Assembly: GCF_900094795.1 (NCBI RefSeq)
Contig: NZ_FMBC01000041.1
Span: 1 to 42,738 of the forward strand
Reading direction: 5' to 3'
Source of the DNA: Kosakonia oryziphila
Lineage (GTDB): Bacteria; Pseudomonadota; Gammaproteobacteria; Enterobacterales; Enterobacteriaceae
Length of the DNA: 42,738 nt
Within the stretch, counting starts at the first letter, position 1; each line of letters begins with the position of its first letter. Both the position numbers and the translations under genes were made by a program. Positions 18,183 to 28,342 of the stretch are shown here, piece by piece. Below the pieces are notes generated by a model that worked only from the letters and a program-made list of their open reading frames with translations, ran no database searches and had not been told where the DNA came from.

Positions 18183-19619
18183 TTAAACCCGGCCGTAGCG
18201 ATCCTCAAATCGCACAACATCGTCCTCTTCAAGGTACGAGCCAGAGCGGACTTCAATCAGATCGAGCGGGATTTTCCCGGGGTTTTCCAGACAGTGAATC
18301 GCACCGAGTGGAATAAAGACAGATTCGTTTTCCCCCAGCAGCTTAATCTCGCCATCAATGGTAACTTTGGCGGTTCCGGCGACCACCACCCAGTGCTCGG
18401 CGCGATGATGGTGCATCTGAACGGACAGGCCTTCGCCGGGCTTAACGGTGATGCGTTTCACCTGATAACGATCACCCGCGTCAATCGAGTCGTATTTGCC
18501 CCAGGGACGATAAACTTCGCGATGGATATGGTGCTCATGACGTCCGTCGGCTTTGATCTGCTCCACCATTTTTTTCACGTCCTGGACGGCGTTACGATTG
18601 GCAATAAGCACCGCGTCTTTGGTTTGCACCACCACTAAATCTTTCACTCCGATGGTAGTCACCAGGCCGGATTCAGCGTAGATGTAGCTATTTTGCGTTT
18701 TATGACTAATCACATCCCCGTGATGTACATTGCCTTCGGCGGTGTGCGCACTGATCTCCCATAATGAGGACCAGGAGCCGACATCGCTCCAGCCGACATC
18801 CATCGGCATGACTATAGCATCTGCGGTAAGCTCCATGACCGCATAGTCCACCGACTCTTCAGGACAGGAGAGAAACGCTTCTTCATCCACGCGGATAAAA
18901 TTGAGATCCTGAGCGACCGTACTCATCGCTTTTTCACAGGATTGCAGAATATTGGGACGGAATTTTTTCAACTCTTCCAGATAACGCCCGGCGCGGAACA
19001 GGAACATACCGCTGTTCCAGTAATAATCACCACTATCGACATAAGCCTGCGCGATTTCAAGATTAGGTTTTTCGACAAATTGCGCCACATTAAAGGCCAC
19101 CGAATCATGCACACCGGCGACAATATCACCGCGACGGATATAGCCATAACCGGTTTCCGGCAGATCCGGTACAATGCCAAATGTCACCAGCTTACCAGCC
19201 TCGGCATAGGTTATGGCGTCACGAACCGCGTGGCGAAACGCCTCTTCATCGGTGATAACATGATCGGCAGCTAATACCAGTATCAGCGGATCGCCGTTCT
19301 GGCTATGTTGCAACGCCGCCAGCGCCGCCAGCGCAATCGCCGGGGCGGTATTACGTCCGGCAGGCTCCAGAATGATGTTTCCCGTTAACTTATTCAGTTG
19401 GCGCAACTGTTCCGCCACAATAAATCGGTGCTGCTCATTACAGATCACTACCGGACTTTCACACTCCATACCGTTCAGACGACGAATGGTCGTTTGTAGC
19501 ATGGTGAGGTCCCCTTTCAGGCACAGAAACTGTTTTGGATAAAGTACGCGAGACAGCGGCCATAAACGGCTACCGGAGCCTCCGGCCATCACTACCGGAT
19601 ATAACGTTGTCTGACTCAT
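18183..19619 (-). CDS. cpsB: Mannose-1-phosphate guanylyltransferase CpsB (ManC)
   Basis: CpsB makes GDP-mannose, the precursor of GDP-fucose. The 478-residue protein has the nucleotidyltransferase signature [12 protein letters not shown] (about 13-24), the FVEKPN motif near 175-180, and a C-terminal cupin-type mannose-6-phosphate isomerase-like domain ([20 protein letters not shown] from about 370, [17 protein letters not shown]). It is 3 bp downstream of wcaI. Confidence 0.96.
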   Translation of the reverse strand: MSQTTLYPVVMAGGSGSRLWPLSRVLYPKQFLCLKGDLTMLQTTIRRLNGMECESPVVICNEQHRFIVAEQLRQLNKLTGNIILEPAGRNTAPAIALAALAALQHSQNGDPLILVLAADHVITDEEAFRHAVRDAITYAEAGKLVTFGIVPDLPETGYGYIRRGDIVAGVHDSVAFNVAQFVEKPNLEIAQAYVDSGDYYWNSGMFLFRAGRYLEELKKFRPNILQSCEKAMSTVAQDLNFIRVDEEAFLSCPEESVDYAVMELTADAIVMPMDVGWSDVGSWSSLWEISAHTAEGNVHHGDVISHKTQNSYIYAESGLVTTIGVKDLVVVQTKDAVLIANRNAVQDVKKMVEQIKADGRHEHHIHREVYRPWGKYDSIDAGDRYQVKRITVKPGEGLSVQMHHHRAEHWVVVAGTAKVTIDGEIKLLGENESVFIPLGAIHCLENPGKIPLDLIEVRSGSYLEEDDVVRFEDRYGRV

Positions 19620-19622
19620 TTT

Positions 19623-20846
19623 TTAATCCTGAATATCTGCAATAAATTGACGTAGCACGTTCTCTTTATCGAGTGTGCGTTTGGCATATTTGCGTGCCAC
19701 CGTGTTGTTCTCTGGCATTGCCAACGCACGGGAAATGCCTGTCACCAGCATCTCTACCGATTCCGGCTCCACACAGACGGCAATACCGGGATAGTCATTA
19801 CACAGTCGCCCAAGCTCGGTTTGCGGCTCAGCGGTGATCACCGCATTTCCACCAACTGCCAGAATATTGGTGAGTTTGGAAGGCAGTACCGCATCTGCCG
19901 CACCGCTTTTTTGTACCACCAGGTGACAGTCCCCCATCTTCAGCAGAGCAGGTAACAATTCATAAGGCTGAAGAGGAAAAAAACGGACATTCTTTAGGCC
20001 GTAAGCATTCACCTGTTGTTCCAGTCGGCTTTTTCCTCCGCCCTGGCCGACAATCACAAATAACCAGGGGCGATCCTGTAGGCGATCCGCCGCCTTGATC
20101 ACATTCTCCAGTCCTTGCTTCTCACCGATATTGCCGGAGTAAAGAATGATTTTTGGCCCATCCGGCAATCCCAGCGCCTGACGCAACTGCCCGGCCTGCG
20201 CCCGAGTCACCCTGGAGAAGTGATCCACCTCCGTCCAGTTGGGAAAAAAAATGATTTTGTCGTCCGCCACGCCCTTTTCGCGCGCTTTTTGCATCATCGA
20301 ACGGGAAATGGTGGAAACGTGATCCACGTTGTGCAAGCCGCCGCGCTCGAAGGCTGCCGCCAGTCGAGCTACTTTTCCACGTTTGCTCTTGCCTGCCATC
20401 CCCAGCCCCAGCATGGCATCCACTTCATAGTCCTGAATATGTAACAGCGTGCGTGCCCCGCTCAGTTTGGCTAGCAGACGCATACCCGGCGTACAAAACA
20501 GGGTTGGTACCACGCCGATAATGTGATCCGGCTTCCAGCGACGTTGCGCCATGAGCGGGAAAAAACTGCTTAGCGCGAAGCTGCCCAGATGCAGCACACG
20601 TTTTAATATGGAGGGCTGTGCAGGTACGTAGAGCGGGCAGCGCCAGATGGTCACTTCCCCTTCTTCACGCCGATAACGCCAAGTGGAGTAACGTTCTTCC
20701 ACCTTCCACTGGGGGTAATAAGGCGGCGCGGTGATGACCCGAACCTCATGGCCCTGACGTGCCATCCATGCCACCATCTCCCCTGTGTATTTGCCCGCCC
20801 CGATCAGTTCTGGTGAGTAGTTGATGCCATATACCAAAATTTTCAT
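19623..20846 (-). CDS. wcaI: Colanic acid glycosyltransferase WcaI (GT4 type)
   Basis: WcaI is a cytoplasmic GT-B fold glycosyltransferase, thought to add fucose to the lipid-linked glucose. The 407 residues match E. coli WcaI. It starts [24 protein letters not shown], the N-terminal glycine-rich loop of GT4 enzymes, and has a C-terminal donor-binding half ([17 protein letters not shown] near 237-252, [11 protein letters not shown] near 327). It overlaps gmm by 4 bp. Confidence 0.93.
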   Translation of the reverse strand: MKILVYGINYSPELIGAGKYTGEMVAWMARQGHEVRVITAPPYYPQWKVEERYSTWRYRREEGEVTIWRCPLYVPAQPSILKRVLHLGSFALSSFFPLMAQRRWKPDHIIGVVPTLFCTPGMRLLAKLSGARTLLHIQDYEVDAMLGLGMAGKSKRGKVARLAAAFERGGLHNVDHVSTISRSMMQKAREKGVADDKIIFFPNWTEVDHFSRVTRAQAGQLRQALGLPDGPKIILYSGNIGEKQGLENVIKAADRLQDRPWLFVIVGQGGGKSRLEQQVNAYGLKNVRFFPLQPYELLPALLKMGDCHLVVQKSGAADAVLPSKLTNILAVGGNAVITAEPQTELGRLCNDYPGIAVCVEPESVEMLVTGISRALAMPENNTVARKYAKRTLDKENVLRQFIADIQD

Positions 20847-21322
20847 AACCCTGGCACTCCAACTTGGCGTTCCGCAAGAAAATAGGCCCGGGTATTATCG
20901 TGGACATCGTCGCTTGCCAGCAGCGACTCTGGCGTCAGCCAGCGGTAGGCACCATGTTGTGAATCAGGCAAACGTAGGTCTGCCTGGTTCACTTTCAGGC
21001 GAAAACCGAGCACCACGTAATGGGTGGAAAAATCAGCCTCGGAAAAGTTATTGTCATAGAAGTGCTGCCAGACGCCGTAAAACTGGCCAGCGGAAAGAGG
21101 CAACCGCAGCCCCAGCTCCGTCTCAGTCAGGCGTTCAAACGCCACTTGCAGCGTCTCGTCTTTTTGTATCCGACCGCCGGGAACAAACCACCACCCCTGC
21201 GCCGGTCGATTCAGCCGTTTGCCCAGCAGGCAGGCACCGGACGCGTTTTCCACGATGAAATCAAGTGAGATAAGCGGCGTGGCGCGGACCACAGTTGCAA
21301 ACATTTCCTGACCTAAAAACAT
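20843..21322 (-). CDS. gmm: GDP-mannose mannosyl hydrolase Gmm (WcaH)
   Basis: Gmm is a Nudix-family enzyme that hydrolyses GDP-mannose (and GDP-glucose) to GDP and the sugar, probably controlling the precursor pool. The 159 residues equal the E. coli protein. The atypical Nudix box is visible at about 50-72 ([20 protein letters not shown]), lacking the usual second Glu pair as in characterised Gmm. The FVPGGR segment precedes it. It lies between fcl and wcaI, 2 bp after fcl. Confidence 0.94.
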   Translation of the reverse strand: MFLGQEMFATVVRATPLISLDFIVENASGACLLGKRLNRPAQGWWFVPGGRIQKDETLQVAFERLTETELGLRLPLSAGQFYGVWQHFYDNNFSEADFSTHYVVLGFRLKVNQADLRLPDSQHGAYRWLTPESLLASDDVHDNTRAYFLAERQVGVPGL

Positions 21323-21324
21323 AG

Positions 21325-22290
21325 TTACCCCCGAAAATGCTGCTGATTTTCAAGGAACCACTGGTAGGTACTGGCCAGTCCGGCTTCCAACGAAATCTTG
21401 TGATGCCAGCCGAGCTGATGCAGACGCGTAACGTCCAGCAGCTTGCGCGGCGTACCGTCAGGTTTGCTGGCATCAAAGACCACGCGGCCCTTGTACCCCA
21501 CTACCTGAGTCAGGGTCTGAGCCAGTTCGCGGATGGTGCAGTCCACGCCCGTCCCGACATTGATGTGCGACAACATCGGCTGCGTGATTCCTTGCCACAC
21601 CTCATGGGCCAGCTCCATTACATAAATGCTGGCGGCGGCCATATCATCGACGTGCAGAAACTCACGCATCGGTGTACCACTGCCCCACACCACCACATCC
21701 GGGGAATTCTGTTCCCCCGCCTTATGAAGGCGACGTAGCAGCGCCGGAATCACATGCGAGTTGCTGGGATGAAAATTGTCATTAGGCCCGTACAGATTGG
21801 TCGGCATCACCGAGCGGTAATCGCGGTTGTACTGGAGGTTATAAGACTCGCAAAGTTTAATTCCGGCGATTTTGGCGATCGCGTAAGGCTCATTTGTCGG
21901 CTCAAGCGTTCCCTGCAGCAGCTCGCTTTCCTTGATCGGCTGCGTCGCCAGTTTCGGGTAGATACAGGATGAGCCGAGGAACAGCAACTTGTTCACATTG
22001 TTGAGATGCGCGGCATGAATGATGTTGCTTTCAATCATCATATTTTCATAGATGAAATCCGCCGGGTAACGATTATTGGCGACAATCCCCCCCACCTTAG
22101 CCGCCGCCAGGTAGACCTGATCGATGCGTTCCTGCACGAAAAACGCCTGCACAGCGCGACTGTCCAGCAGGTCCAGCTCGTCGCGGGTGCGTAATACCAG
22201 CTCCACATCCGCGCGCTGTTCAAGCTGGCGTTGAATCGCAGAACCCACCATTCCGCGATGACCGGCAATATAAATACGTTGCTTCGTCAT
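21325..22290 (-). CDS. fcl: GDP-L-fucose synthase Fcl (WcaG)
   Basis: Fcl is an extended short-chain dehydrogenase that epimerises and reduces GDP-4-keto-6-deoxymannose to GDP-L-fucose using NADPH. The 321 residues show the Rossmann motif [10 protein letters not shown] near 9-18 and catalytic YAIAK near 136-140. Further signature segments are LGSSCIYPK near 105 and SHINVGTG near 240. It lies 2 bp after gmd, with which it acts in sequence. Confidence 0.96.
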   Translation of the reverse strand: MTKQRIYIAGHRGMVGSAIQRQLEQRADVELVLRTRDELDLLDSRAVQAFFVQERIDQVYLAAAKVGGIVANNRYPADFIYENMMIESNIIHAAHLNNVNKLLFLGSSCIYPKLATQPIKESELLQGTLEPTNEPYAIAKIAGIKLCESYNLQYNRDYRSVMPTNLYGPNDNFHPSNSHVIPALLRRLHKAGEQNSPDVVVWGSGTPMREFLHVDDMAAASIYVMELAHEVWQGITQPMLSHINVGTGVDCTIRELAQTLTQVVGYKGRVVFDASKPDGTPRKLLDVTRLHQLGWHHKISLEAGLASTYQWFLENQQHFRG

Positions 22291-22292
22291 TC

Positions 22293-23414
22293 TCAGGACT
22301 CCAGCGCGATGGCAACCTCGTAGCCATGAGCCTTCAGCAGAGAGTGTTTCTTCGCCGATTCCAGATCTTTCGCTACCATTTCAGAGACCATTTCCTGAAG
22401 GGTGATTTCCGGCTTCCAGCCCAGTTTCCGATGCGCTTTGCCAGGATCGCCCAGCAGCGTTTCTACCTCAGCCGGACGGAAATAGGCCGGGTCGACCGCA
22501 ACAATGGCATCACCAGGCTTAATACCGGGGGCATCGTGACCAGTGACTGACACCACGATACCTTTTTCTTCCAGGCCCTGACCTTCAAAGCGCAGTTTGA
22601 TACCTAACTGCGCCACCGCCATTTCCACGAACTGACGCACGGAGTACTGCACGCCGGTGGCGATAACAAAATCTTCCGGTTTGTCCTGTTGCAGCATCAT
22701 CCACTGCATTTTCACGTAATCTTTGGCATGCCCCCAATCGCGCAGGGAATCCATATTGCCCAGATAAAGGCACGACTCGAGTCCCTGCGCAATATTGGCA
22801 ATGGCGCGGGTAATTTTGCGAGTCACGAAGGTTTCGCCGCGACGCGGAGACTCGTGGTTGAAGAGAATGCCGTTGCAGGCATAGATGCCATACGACTCGC
22901 GGTAGTTGACGGTGATCCAGTAGGCGTACAGTTTCGCCACCGCATACGGTGAGCGAGGGTAAAACGGTGTTGTCTCTTTCTGGGGAATTTCCTGCACCAG
23001 GCCGTATAGCTCAGATGTGGAGGCCTGATAAAAGCGGGTTTTCTTTTCCAGCCCAAGGAAGCGGATCGCTTCCAGCAGGCGCAGGGTACCCAGCGCATCA
23101 ACGTCGGCGGTATATTCCGGCGATTCAAACGAGACGGCGACGTGGCTCATAGCCCCGAGGTTATAGACCTCATCAGGCTGGACCTCCTGCAAAATACGCG
23201 TCAGGTTGGAGGAGTCCGTCAGGTCACCATAGTGCAGGTAGAATTTCGGGTTGCTGATATGCGGATCCTGATAAATATGATCCACACGCTCGGTATTAAA
23301 CGACGATGCGCGACGCTTGATACCATGAACTTCGTAACCTTTCTCCAGCAGAAACTCTGCCAGGTAAGAACCATCCTGCCCGGTTACGCCAGTAATGAGA
23401 GCGACTTTTGACAT
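22293..23414 (-). CDS. gmd: GDP-mannose 4,6-dehydratase Gmd
   Basis: Gmd carries out the first committed step of GDP-fucose synthesis, converting GDP-mannose to GDP-4-keto-6-deoxymannose. The 373 residues match E. coli. The NADP-binding motif [11 protein letters not shown] is at 8-18, STSEL near 132 and catalytic YPYAVAK-type sequence ([10 protein letters not shown]) near 148-160. It lies directly upstream of fcl. Confidence 0.97.
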   Translation of the reverse strand: MSKVALITGVTGQDGSYLAEFLLEKGYEVHGIKRRASSFNTERVDHIYQDPHISNPKFYLHYGDLTDSSNLTRILQEVQPDEVYNLGAMSHVAVSFESPEYTADVDALGTLRLLEAIRFLGLEKKTRFYQASTSELYGLVQEIPQKETTPFYPRSPYAVAKLYAYWITVNYRESYGIYACNGILFNHESPRRGETFVTRKITRAIANIAQGLESCLYLGNMDSLRDWGHAKDYVKMQWMMLQQDKPEDFVIATGVQYSVRQFVEMAVAQLGIKLRFEGQGLEEKGIVVSVTGHDAPGIKPGDAIVAVDPAYFRPAEVETLLGDPGKAHRKLGWKPEITLQEMVSEMVAKDLESAKKHSLLKAHGYEVAIALES

Positions 23415-23425
23415 TTTATTACCTC

Positions 23426-23995
23426 TTAATTGATCCCAGTAGGGTGTAACTTTTTATTAACGCGCTCGCGCGTTACCATTGCTGGATTGCCGCAGCAAAT
23501 CACGTTCGCTGGCAGCGACTTAAACACACTGCTCCGCGCACCAATCACGGTGCCGTCGCCTATAATGACGCCGGGAGCGACAAATACGTCTGTCGCTAGC
23601 CAGCATTTCTCGCCTATAACTATCGGTGAAGCATGAATATCAAAATGGGTACTGGCATAATCGTGGCTGCCGGTACACAAATAACTCTTTTGCGAAATAA
23701 CGCTATTTGCGCCAATGGTGATTTCACCCAGCGAATATAAAACGACGTTATCCCCAACCCATGCATAATCCCCGAGGGTCACTTTCCACGGATAGGTAAT
23801 TTTCACGGAGGGTCTGATAACTACATCCTTTCCTATTTTTGCGCCAAATAACCGTAATAAAAAAGCTCGCCAGCGATACATCACCTGCGGTGAGCCGTTA
23901 AATAAAGTTGCTTGCACCGCCCACCACAATTGAACTTTAAGAGCGCTCGCCCCCCGGAATTTTTTCGGTACCGAAAAGCCATTCAAATCTTGCAT
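23426..23995 (-). CDS. wcaF: Colanic acid acetyltransferase WcaF
   Basis: WcaF is a hexapeptide-repeat (left-handed beta-helix) O-acetyltransferase of the LacA/NodL type that acetylates a sugar of the colanic acid unit. The 189 residues include the repeats from about 75-165 ([42 protein letters not shown]). The catalytic His is probably that of GSHDY. It is slightly longer than E. coli WcaF at the C-terminus. It lies between wcaE and gmd. With wcaB broken, it is the only intact acetyltransferase left in the operon. Confidence 0.93.
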   Translation of the reverse strand: MQDLNGFSVPKKFRGASALKVQLWWAVQATLFNGSPQVMYRWRAFLLRLFGAKIGKDVVIRPSVKITYPWKVTLGDYAWVGDNVVLYSLGEITIGANSVISQKSYLCTGSHDYASTHFDIHASPIVIGEKCWLATDVFVAPGVIIGDGTVIGARSSVFKSLPANVICCGNPAMVTRERVNKKLHPTGIN

Positions 23996-24004
23996 AATTG
24001 CTCC

Positions 24005-24754
24005 TTATATTTTCTTTTTATATAAGGCCTTCGTTTTAGCGGTAGTACGTAGGCGTAATCGCCATGATAATTCGGCCCAGAATCCTGGCACCTGCAATAT
24101 CTGCCGCTGCACTTTCTTGGCATCCTGGCATAACTCCAGATTATTCGTCGTTGACACACCGCCGATTGAAAATTCAGACACCAAACCGCTCAATTTTTTA
24201 AAAGCGTATCCGGCTTTATACATTCTTGCCGCGAGGGCATAATCAGATGACACCTTATACTGCAAATCATAACGCCACTTTTTTAGCCCTAACATTGGGA
24301 AAAATATCGCTTGATGGCTTGCCGGCAGGCTGTGATAAATATACCAACCAGGTTTAGCGCTACGCTTTATTTTATGTCCATCGCCAAAATCAAGTAGCGC
24401 ATCGCCGGTAATGATGGTGTAATCTTTTTGCCCCTGTAGCTGGCGCACAAACTGCCCAGCGTCAGGATGGAAAATATCACCGGAGTTGAGAAACAGAGCA
24501 AACCTGCCGCTCGCCATCTCAATGCCTTTATTCATCGCGTCATAAATACCCCGGTCCGGTTCGCTGATGAAACGCAGCGGATAGTCCTCCTGCTGCGTTT
24601 CAAGGTATTCCCGTGTGCCATCGTCAGAGCCACCATCCACCACAACCCACTCGAAGCTAAGATCTTTGCACTGCGCCAGGTGGGCCAGCGACGCATGGGT
24701 TCTGATGACCCCTTCCCGATTATGAAATGCCACAGTGATAATACTAAGCAGCAT
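24005..24754 (-). CDS. wcaE: Colanic acid glycosyltransferase WcaE (GT2)
   Basis: WcaE is a GT-A fold family 2 glycosyltransferase acting on the lipid-linked intermediate in the cytoplasm. I chose [15 protein letters not shown] at 24754 (249 residues, close to E. coli WcaE) as the start, because homology begins there and GAGGTG lies upstream; a second ATG two codons earlier overlaps the wcaD stop. The donor-binding motif [10 protein letters not shown] is near 37-46 and the DXD-like region is [10 protein letters not shown] near 88. It is 5 bp after wcaD. Confidence 0.93.
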   Translation of the reverse strand: MLLSIITVAFHNREGVIRTHASLAHLAQCKDLSFEWVVVDGGSDDGTREYLETQQEDYPLRFISEPDRGIYDAMNKGIEMASGRFALFLNSGDIFHPDAGQFVRQLQGQKDYTIITGDALLDFGDGHKIKRSAKPGWYIYHSLPASHQAIFFPMLGLKKWRYDLQYKVSSDYALAARMYKAGYAFKKLSGLVSEFSIGGVSTTNNLELCQDAKKVQRQILQVPGFWAELSWRLRLRTTAKTKALYKKKI

Positions 24755-24759
24755 ACACA

Positions 24760-25977
24760 TCACCTCACGATATTCAGAGCCTTGCGAAAGATAAATGGAC
24801 AAACAATTAAAAACGTATATTCCGGACTAAATATAGAACCGGTAAAAAACAGCGACAATGGTGTAAAAAGATAAAGCTGCACCCGAAAATTACGATTATC
24901 ACCAAACGAATTTAACATCATTTTTAAAATTTGCCATAAGCACAACAGAAACAGTATTACCGCAAACCACGAAAAATAAATAACAAGCAAATACAAACCA
25001 TTATCTATTGTTTTCCCAACATTCGCACCATTAAATATCCCAAATGATGCAACATATTCATAAAGCGAGCCAAATCTTACGACGCCATCAATATGAGTTA
25101 AAGAATACCTCACCATCACTAAAGGCCCAACAATACGATAATACGATGACGTTCCTTCCGTACCTAAATCTCCCAAACGCGTTGAGATATAGGGAAATGC
25201 AATGACCACCCCAACCATAAAAAACGCCAACGAGATTAATGCTAACGGTAGTTTTTTCTTAATTGTATCCTTACCAAGGTACTGAAACATCCACTCAAGT
25301 AGGTAAAAACAAATAAATGTCATCACCCCTGAAAATGATCCTGCTAATATTACTCCAATCAGAACCATAACATCCATTTTCGGCGTTTTGATACTAAACT
25401 GTTTGATGCACAACCAACTTGATATTAAAACCAGAGCGAAGAATGCCGGTTCAAAATAAAGCGCAGTGGTTCGTTTACCGCCGAATTTAATAAAATCCAG
25501 AACATAACTATTACTGTAAATCAGATATTTCGCAATTCCCGCAATAATGCTGCTGCTACCCGTGGCGATAATCTGCGCCATTTCCACTGCGGCGAGCGAT
25601 ACCATCAAGCCAATCACCAGCCAGAAAAAGCGCAGGATATTACGGTAGTTATGTGGGGAAATAGTTTTAAAGCGAATACTCCATACCATCCCGATGATGA
25701 TAACCGCGTAGACAAACAGCATTGTCGAGGTAATGTATTTGCTGGCATCCAGCGACTGACCAAACAAAAAGTTAAACAGTATTAGCCCTGCCCCAAACCC
25801 CAGCGCTATCATCAGTTTCTTGACGCTGATGCGCTCAACAAACAGCAACAGCACCAGCGGTAAAAAGGTGACGACGGTGATCGGAAAGCTTTCCCCCAAC
25901 TGTGCTAACTTGACATTAACCAGCAGGTAGAAAAGCGGCAACAGAAGATAGCTACAGACTCTTATAGAACGAGACAT
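24760..25977 (-). CDS. wcaD: Putative colanic acid polymerase WcaD (Wzy-like)
   Basis: WcaD is a polytopic inner-membrane protein thought to polymerise colanic acid repeat units. The start [19 protein letters not shown] at 25977 gives 405 residues, as in E. coli; the frame remains open upstream but only as overlap with wcaC. It has about 10-11 hydrophobic segments and a loop rich in charged residues near 195-215. The gene overlaps the end of wcaC by 26 bp. Base composition is lower in GC than in the flanking enzymes, as is common for wzy-type genes. Confidence 0.93.
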   Translation of the reverse strand: MSRSIRVCSYLLLPLFYLLVNVKLAQLGESFPITVVTFLPLVLLLFVERISVKKLMIALGFGAGLILFNFLFGQSLDASKYITSTMLFVYAVIIIGMVWSIRFKTISPHNYRNILRFFWLVIGLMVSLAAVEMAQIIATGSSSIIAGIAKYLIYSNSYVLDFIKFGGKRTTALYFEPAFFALVLISSWLCIKQFSIKTPKMDVMVLIGVILAGSFSGVMTFICFYLLEWMFQYLGKDTIKKKLPLALISLAFFMVGVVIAFPYISTRLGDLGTEGTSSYYRIVGPLVMVRYSLTHIDGVVRFGSLYEYVASFGIFNGANVGKTIDNGLYLLVIYFSWFAVILFLLCLWQILKMMLNSFGDNRNFRVQLYLFTPLSLFFTGSIFSPEYTFLIVCPFIFRKALNIVR

Positions 25978-27169
25978 ACTCCTCCAGCATCTGTTGTCCG
26001 CTGTAGGCGGCACGGCTACGTTCGCTAAATGCCGCCAGCGAGGTGCCAAACACTGCCTGCGCAATCTCCTCTTTTTGCCTTTGCACCAGCGACATCACCT
26101 CGGCGTCATCAAAGGTCCTGCCGCCAGATTTCGCCAGCACTTCTTGCGCCGCCTCGCTGTGGGTAGCAATCACCGGCACCCCAATAGACAGCATCTCACA
26201 TAAAATCAGAGGATAGTTATCCACTTGCGAACTGAACACCAACGCATCCATTTGGTTGAGCGTGCTCATCAGTCGACGTTTATCAGTTTCAAAGCCATGA
26301 TTAACTACGTTTGCTCCGCTAAACGGCGAAAACTTGCCGAAGGTGTGCAGTTCAATCTTATCGCCCAGCGTCATTATGTCCCGCACCAGCTGCTGACGCG
26401 TTTTACCATCATAGCGCAGGTCATGTGCCACCACGGCGATGTGGGGTTTGCGGTGACCTGACGTGACAGGAGGAAGATCGCACAGAATCGCCTCTGTCAC
26501 CACATCGATACCATTGTTGACAATGTGACAGTGCCCGGCCCCGTACAGGCTGTTAAACGCTTCAGCCACATGCTGGCTTGGGGAGATAAACTGACAACCC
26601 AGCGCCAACATTTCACGAAACAACTGACGTTTTCCAGCCACCAGCCGATGCGCTCTGTCGATCTTTACCGGCGGATAGTTGGACAGTGTCGGGCACTTCT
26701 GACACCCCGTCTTCCAGCCCTCGCAACCATCAGTGAAGGCGCAGCGTCCGGTCACGCTCCAGTGGTCATGCAGTGTCCATACCAGGGTAACGTCCGGCTT
26801 ATGCGCCTTCACACTCTCACAAAACGTCACCACCTCTTTCAGATTCAGCCAGTAGCTGTGCAGCACGTGAAAATGCAGCACCAGCGGATCGGGTGTGCGA
26901 GTCATCGTCAGGAACAGATCGTCAAGATGTCCAAACAGATCGCGATTAAACAGGCGAAAAAGCGCAATGTTCACCGCAGAGGTCAGACGGGACGTATGTT
27001 TAATCACATTGGGATACTGGTGATGACTGACGCTCTTCTTCCCACCTTTACCGTAACCATAGACAAACCGCGACGATAATCCCTTTTGCAGTGCCCGCAG
27101 ATGCAGATCCAGCGCCACGCCCGCTGCACCGCCTTCCGCCAACCGTACGTTGAACTGTAAAATATTCAT
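25952..27169 (-). CDS. wcaC: Colanic acid glycosyltransferase WcaC (GT4)
   Basis: WcaC is a GT-B type family 4 glycosyltransferase. The 405 residues match E. coli WcaC. It starts MNILQFNVRLAEGGAAGVAL, and the donor-site region near 310-335 includes YPLILCEMLSIGVPVIAT with the conserved Glu. A Cys cluster (CAFTDGCEGWKTGCQKC, about 140-157) is typical of this protein. Its ATG overlaps the stop of the wcaB fragment (ATGA), so translational coupling may now be weakened. Confidence 0.94.
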   Translation of the reverse strand: MNILQFNVRLAEGGAAGVALDLHLRALQKGLSSRFVYGYGKGGKKSVSHHQYPNVIKHTSRLTSAVNIALFRLFNRDLFGHLDDLFLTMTRTPDPLVLHFHVLHSYWLNLKEVVTFCESVKAHKPDVTLVWTLHDHWSVTGRCAFTDGCEGWKTGCQKCPTLSNYPPVKIDRAHRLVAGKRQLFREMLALGCQFISPSQHVAEAFNSLYGAGHCHIVNNGIDVVTEAILCDLPPVTSGHRKPHIAVVAHDLRYDGKTRQQLVRDIMTLGDKIELHTFGKFSPFSGANVVNHGFETDKRRLMSTLNQMDALVFSSQVDNYPLILCEMLSIGVPVIATHSEAAQEVLAKSGGRTFDDAEVMSLVQRQKEEIAQAVFGTSLAAFSERSRAAYSGQQMLEEYVSFYKSL

Positions 27170-27430
27170 TTGATTACCTCCACGCGCCTTTTTTTCCCCA
27201 CCAGCATATGGTCAGGAATGGAGTCGAGCGCCACGCTACCCGCGCCAATCATGACGTTATTGTCAATGGTGATATCTCCGAGCAGCACCGCATTGGCCCC
27301 CAGTTCCACACCGTTATCACTCACCGGGCAGGCTTGGGCTTTCAGTCCCCCGTTGCCAATCGTGGTACCGTAACGATTGGCAAAATCATCATCTGTCGCC
27401 ACATTTTTATTAATCACCACGGCATACCCG
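27166..27430 (-). pseudogene. wcaB: wcaB, acetyltransferase lacking its N-terminal half
   Basis: WcaB is a serine-acetyltransferase-like hexapeptide O-acetyltransferase of about 162 residues in E. coli. Here only the C-terminal part remains, from HGYAVVINKN to the end RRVEVIK. It begins one base after the wcaA stop codon (TAA at 27436-27434), so about 73 codons including the start have been lost. The remaining frame has no ATG; the first possible start is GTG at 27420. The conserved 'CPHIG' His expected in WcaB is replaced (ACPVSDNG), which suggests the fragment is drifting. It is probably inactive. Confidence 0.85.
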
Positions 27431-27433
27431 TGT

Positions 27434-28276
27434 TTAACGCCCCCGAAGCCCGTCAGCCAGTCGCTTACTGTTACGCACGGACAACAGCGTCAGCAGCGTG
27501 CGCCAGTTCATCCGCTTATTGCGGATCTGGTAGAGCGTAAAGAGTTGATATTTTTTGCTGGCGCGATCGAATTTACTTTTGTGTTTACGATAAAACTGGA
27601 AGTAGCCAGAAAATTGGTGCGGCGATGAGGTGATCTGCATCTCGCCATGATTTACATGCAGGATCTGCGTCACCTCTTCCACCTTCCACGGCTCGCCGTA
27701 GGCCACCACCATGCGCAGAAAGGTGTCATAATCCTGCGCCGCCTTTAACGTGGTATCGAACAGGCAAGCTTTATAACGCCAGGCCCAAGTAAACACCTGA
27801 TTTCCGATAATATTTCGTTTGTAGAACTGACGCCGTGAATAGGCTTTTTTCGGGTACAACGGCAGACTGGTGGGCTGGGAATAGACCTCGCCTTTGCAAA
27901 CATAATCATTGGCATACAGAAAGGCACGGCTCACCAGTTGATGGCGATGCTGAAGAAAGACACTCAGACGGTTAGGCAACCACTCGTCATCATCATCAAT
28001 GCCGGTAATGTACTGGCCTTGCGCCTGTATAATGGCCTGATTGCGCACCGCACATGCGCCAGAGTTAAAGGCATTGTGCGTATATGTCACGCGAGGATCG
28101 TTCAAATCCTCTACAAATTTCTGCAACTGCTCATACGAGGATGAGCAATCATCGACGATGATCATTTCCCAGTGCGGATAATCCTGACGCAGCACTGATT
28201 TAATCGCGCGGATTGCCAACTGCTGCCGATTCCAGGTTGGCATATAAATGGAGATCAATGGATTGTCTGTTGTCAT
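27434..28276 (-). CDS. wcaA: Colanic acid glycosyltransferase WcaA (GT2)
   Basis: WcaA is a cytoplasmic GT-A fold family 2 glycosyltransferase. I chose the start MTTDNPLISIYMPTWNRQQL at 28276 (280 residues) because homology to E. coli WcaA begins there and TGGGGAA precedes it; the frame is open a further 9 codons upstream. The motif IIVDDCSS (about 38-45) and GIDDDDEW (about 92-99, the DXD site) are intact. It is complete to LADGLRGR, immediately followed by the wcaB deletion junction. Confidence 0.95.
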   Translation of the reverse strand: MTTDNPLISIYMPTWNRQQLAIRAIKSVLRQDYPHWEMIIVDDCSSSYEQLQKFVEDLNDPRVTYTHNAFNSGACAVRNQAIIQAQGQYITGIDDDDEWLPNRLSVFLQHRHQLVSRAFLYANDYVCKGEVYSQPTSLPLYPKKAYSRRQFYKRNIIGNQVFTWAWRYKACLFDTTLKAAQDYDTFLRMVVAYGEPWKVEEVTQILHVNHGEMQITSSPHQFSGYFQFYRKHKSKFDRASKKYQLFTLYQIRNKRMNWRTLLTLLSVRNSKRLADGLRGR

Positions 28277-28342
28277 GCGTGTTCCCCAGATAGTGTCGAC
28301 CACCGAGCCAGACAGCGTGTTGCCATCAGACCATCAACATTT

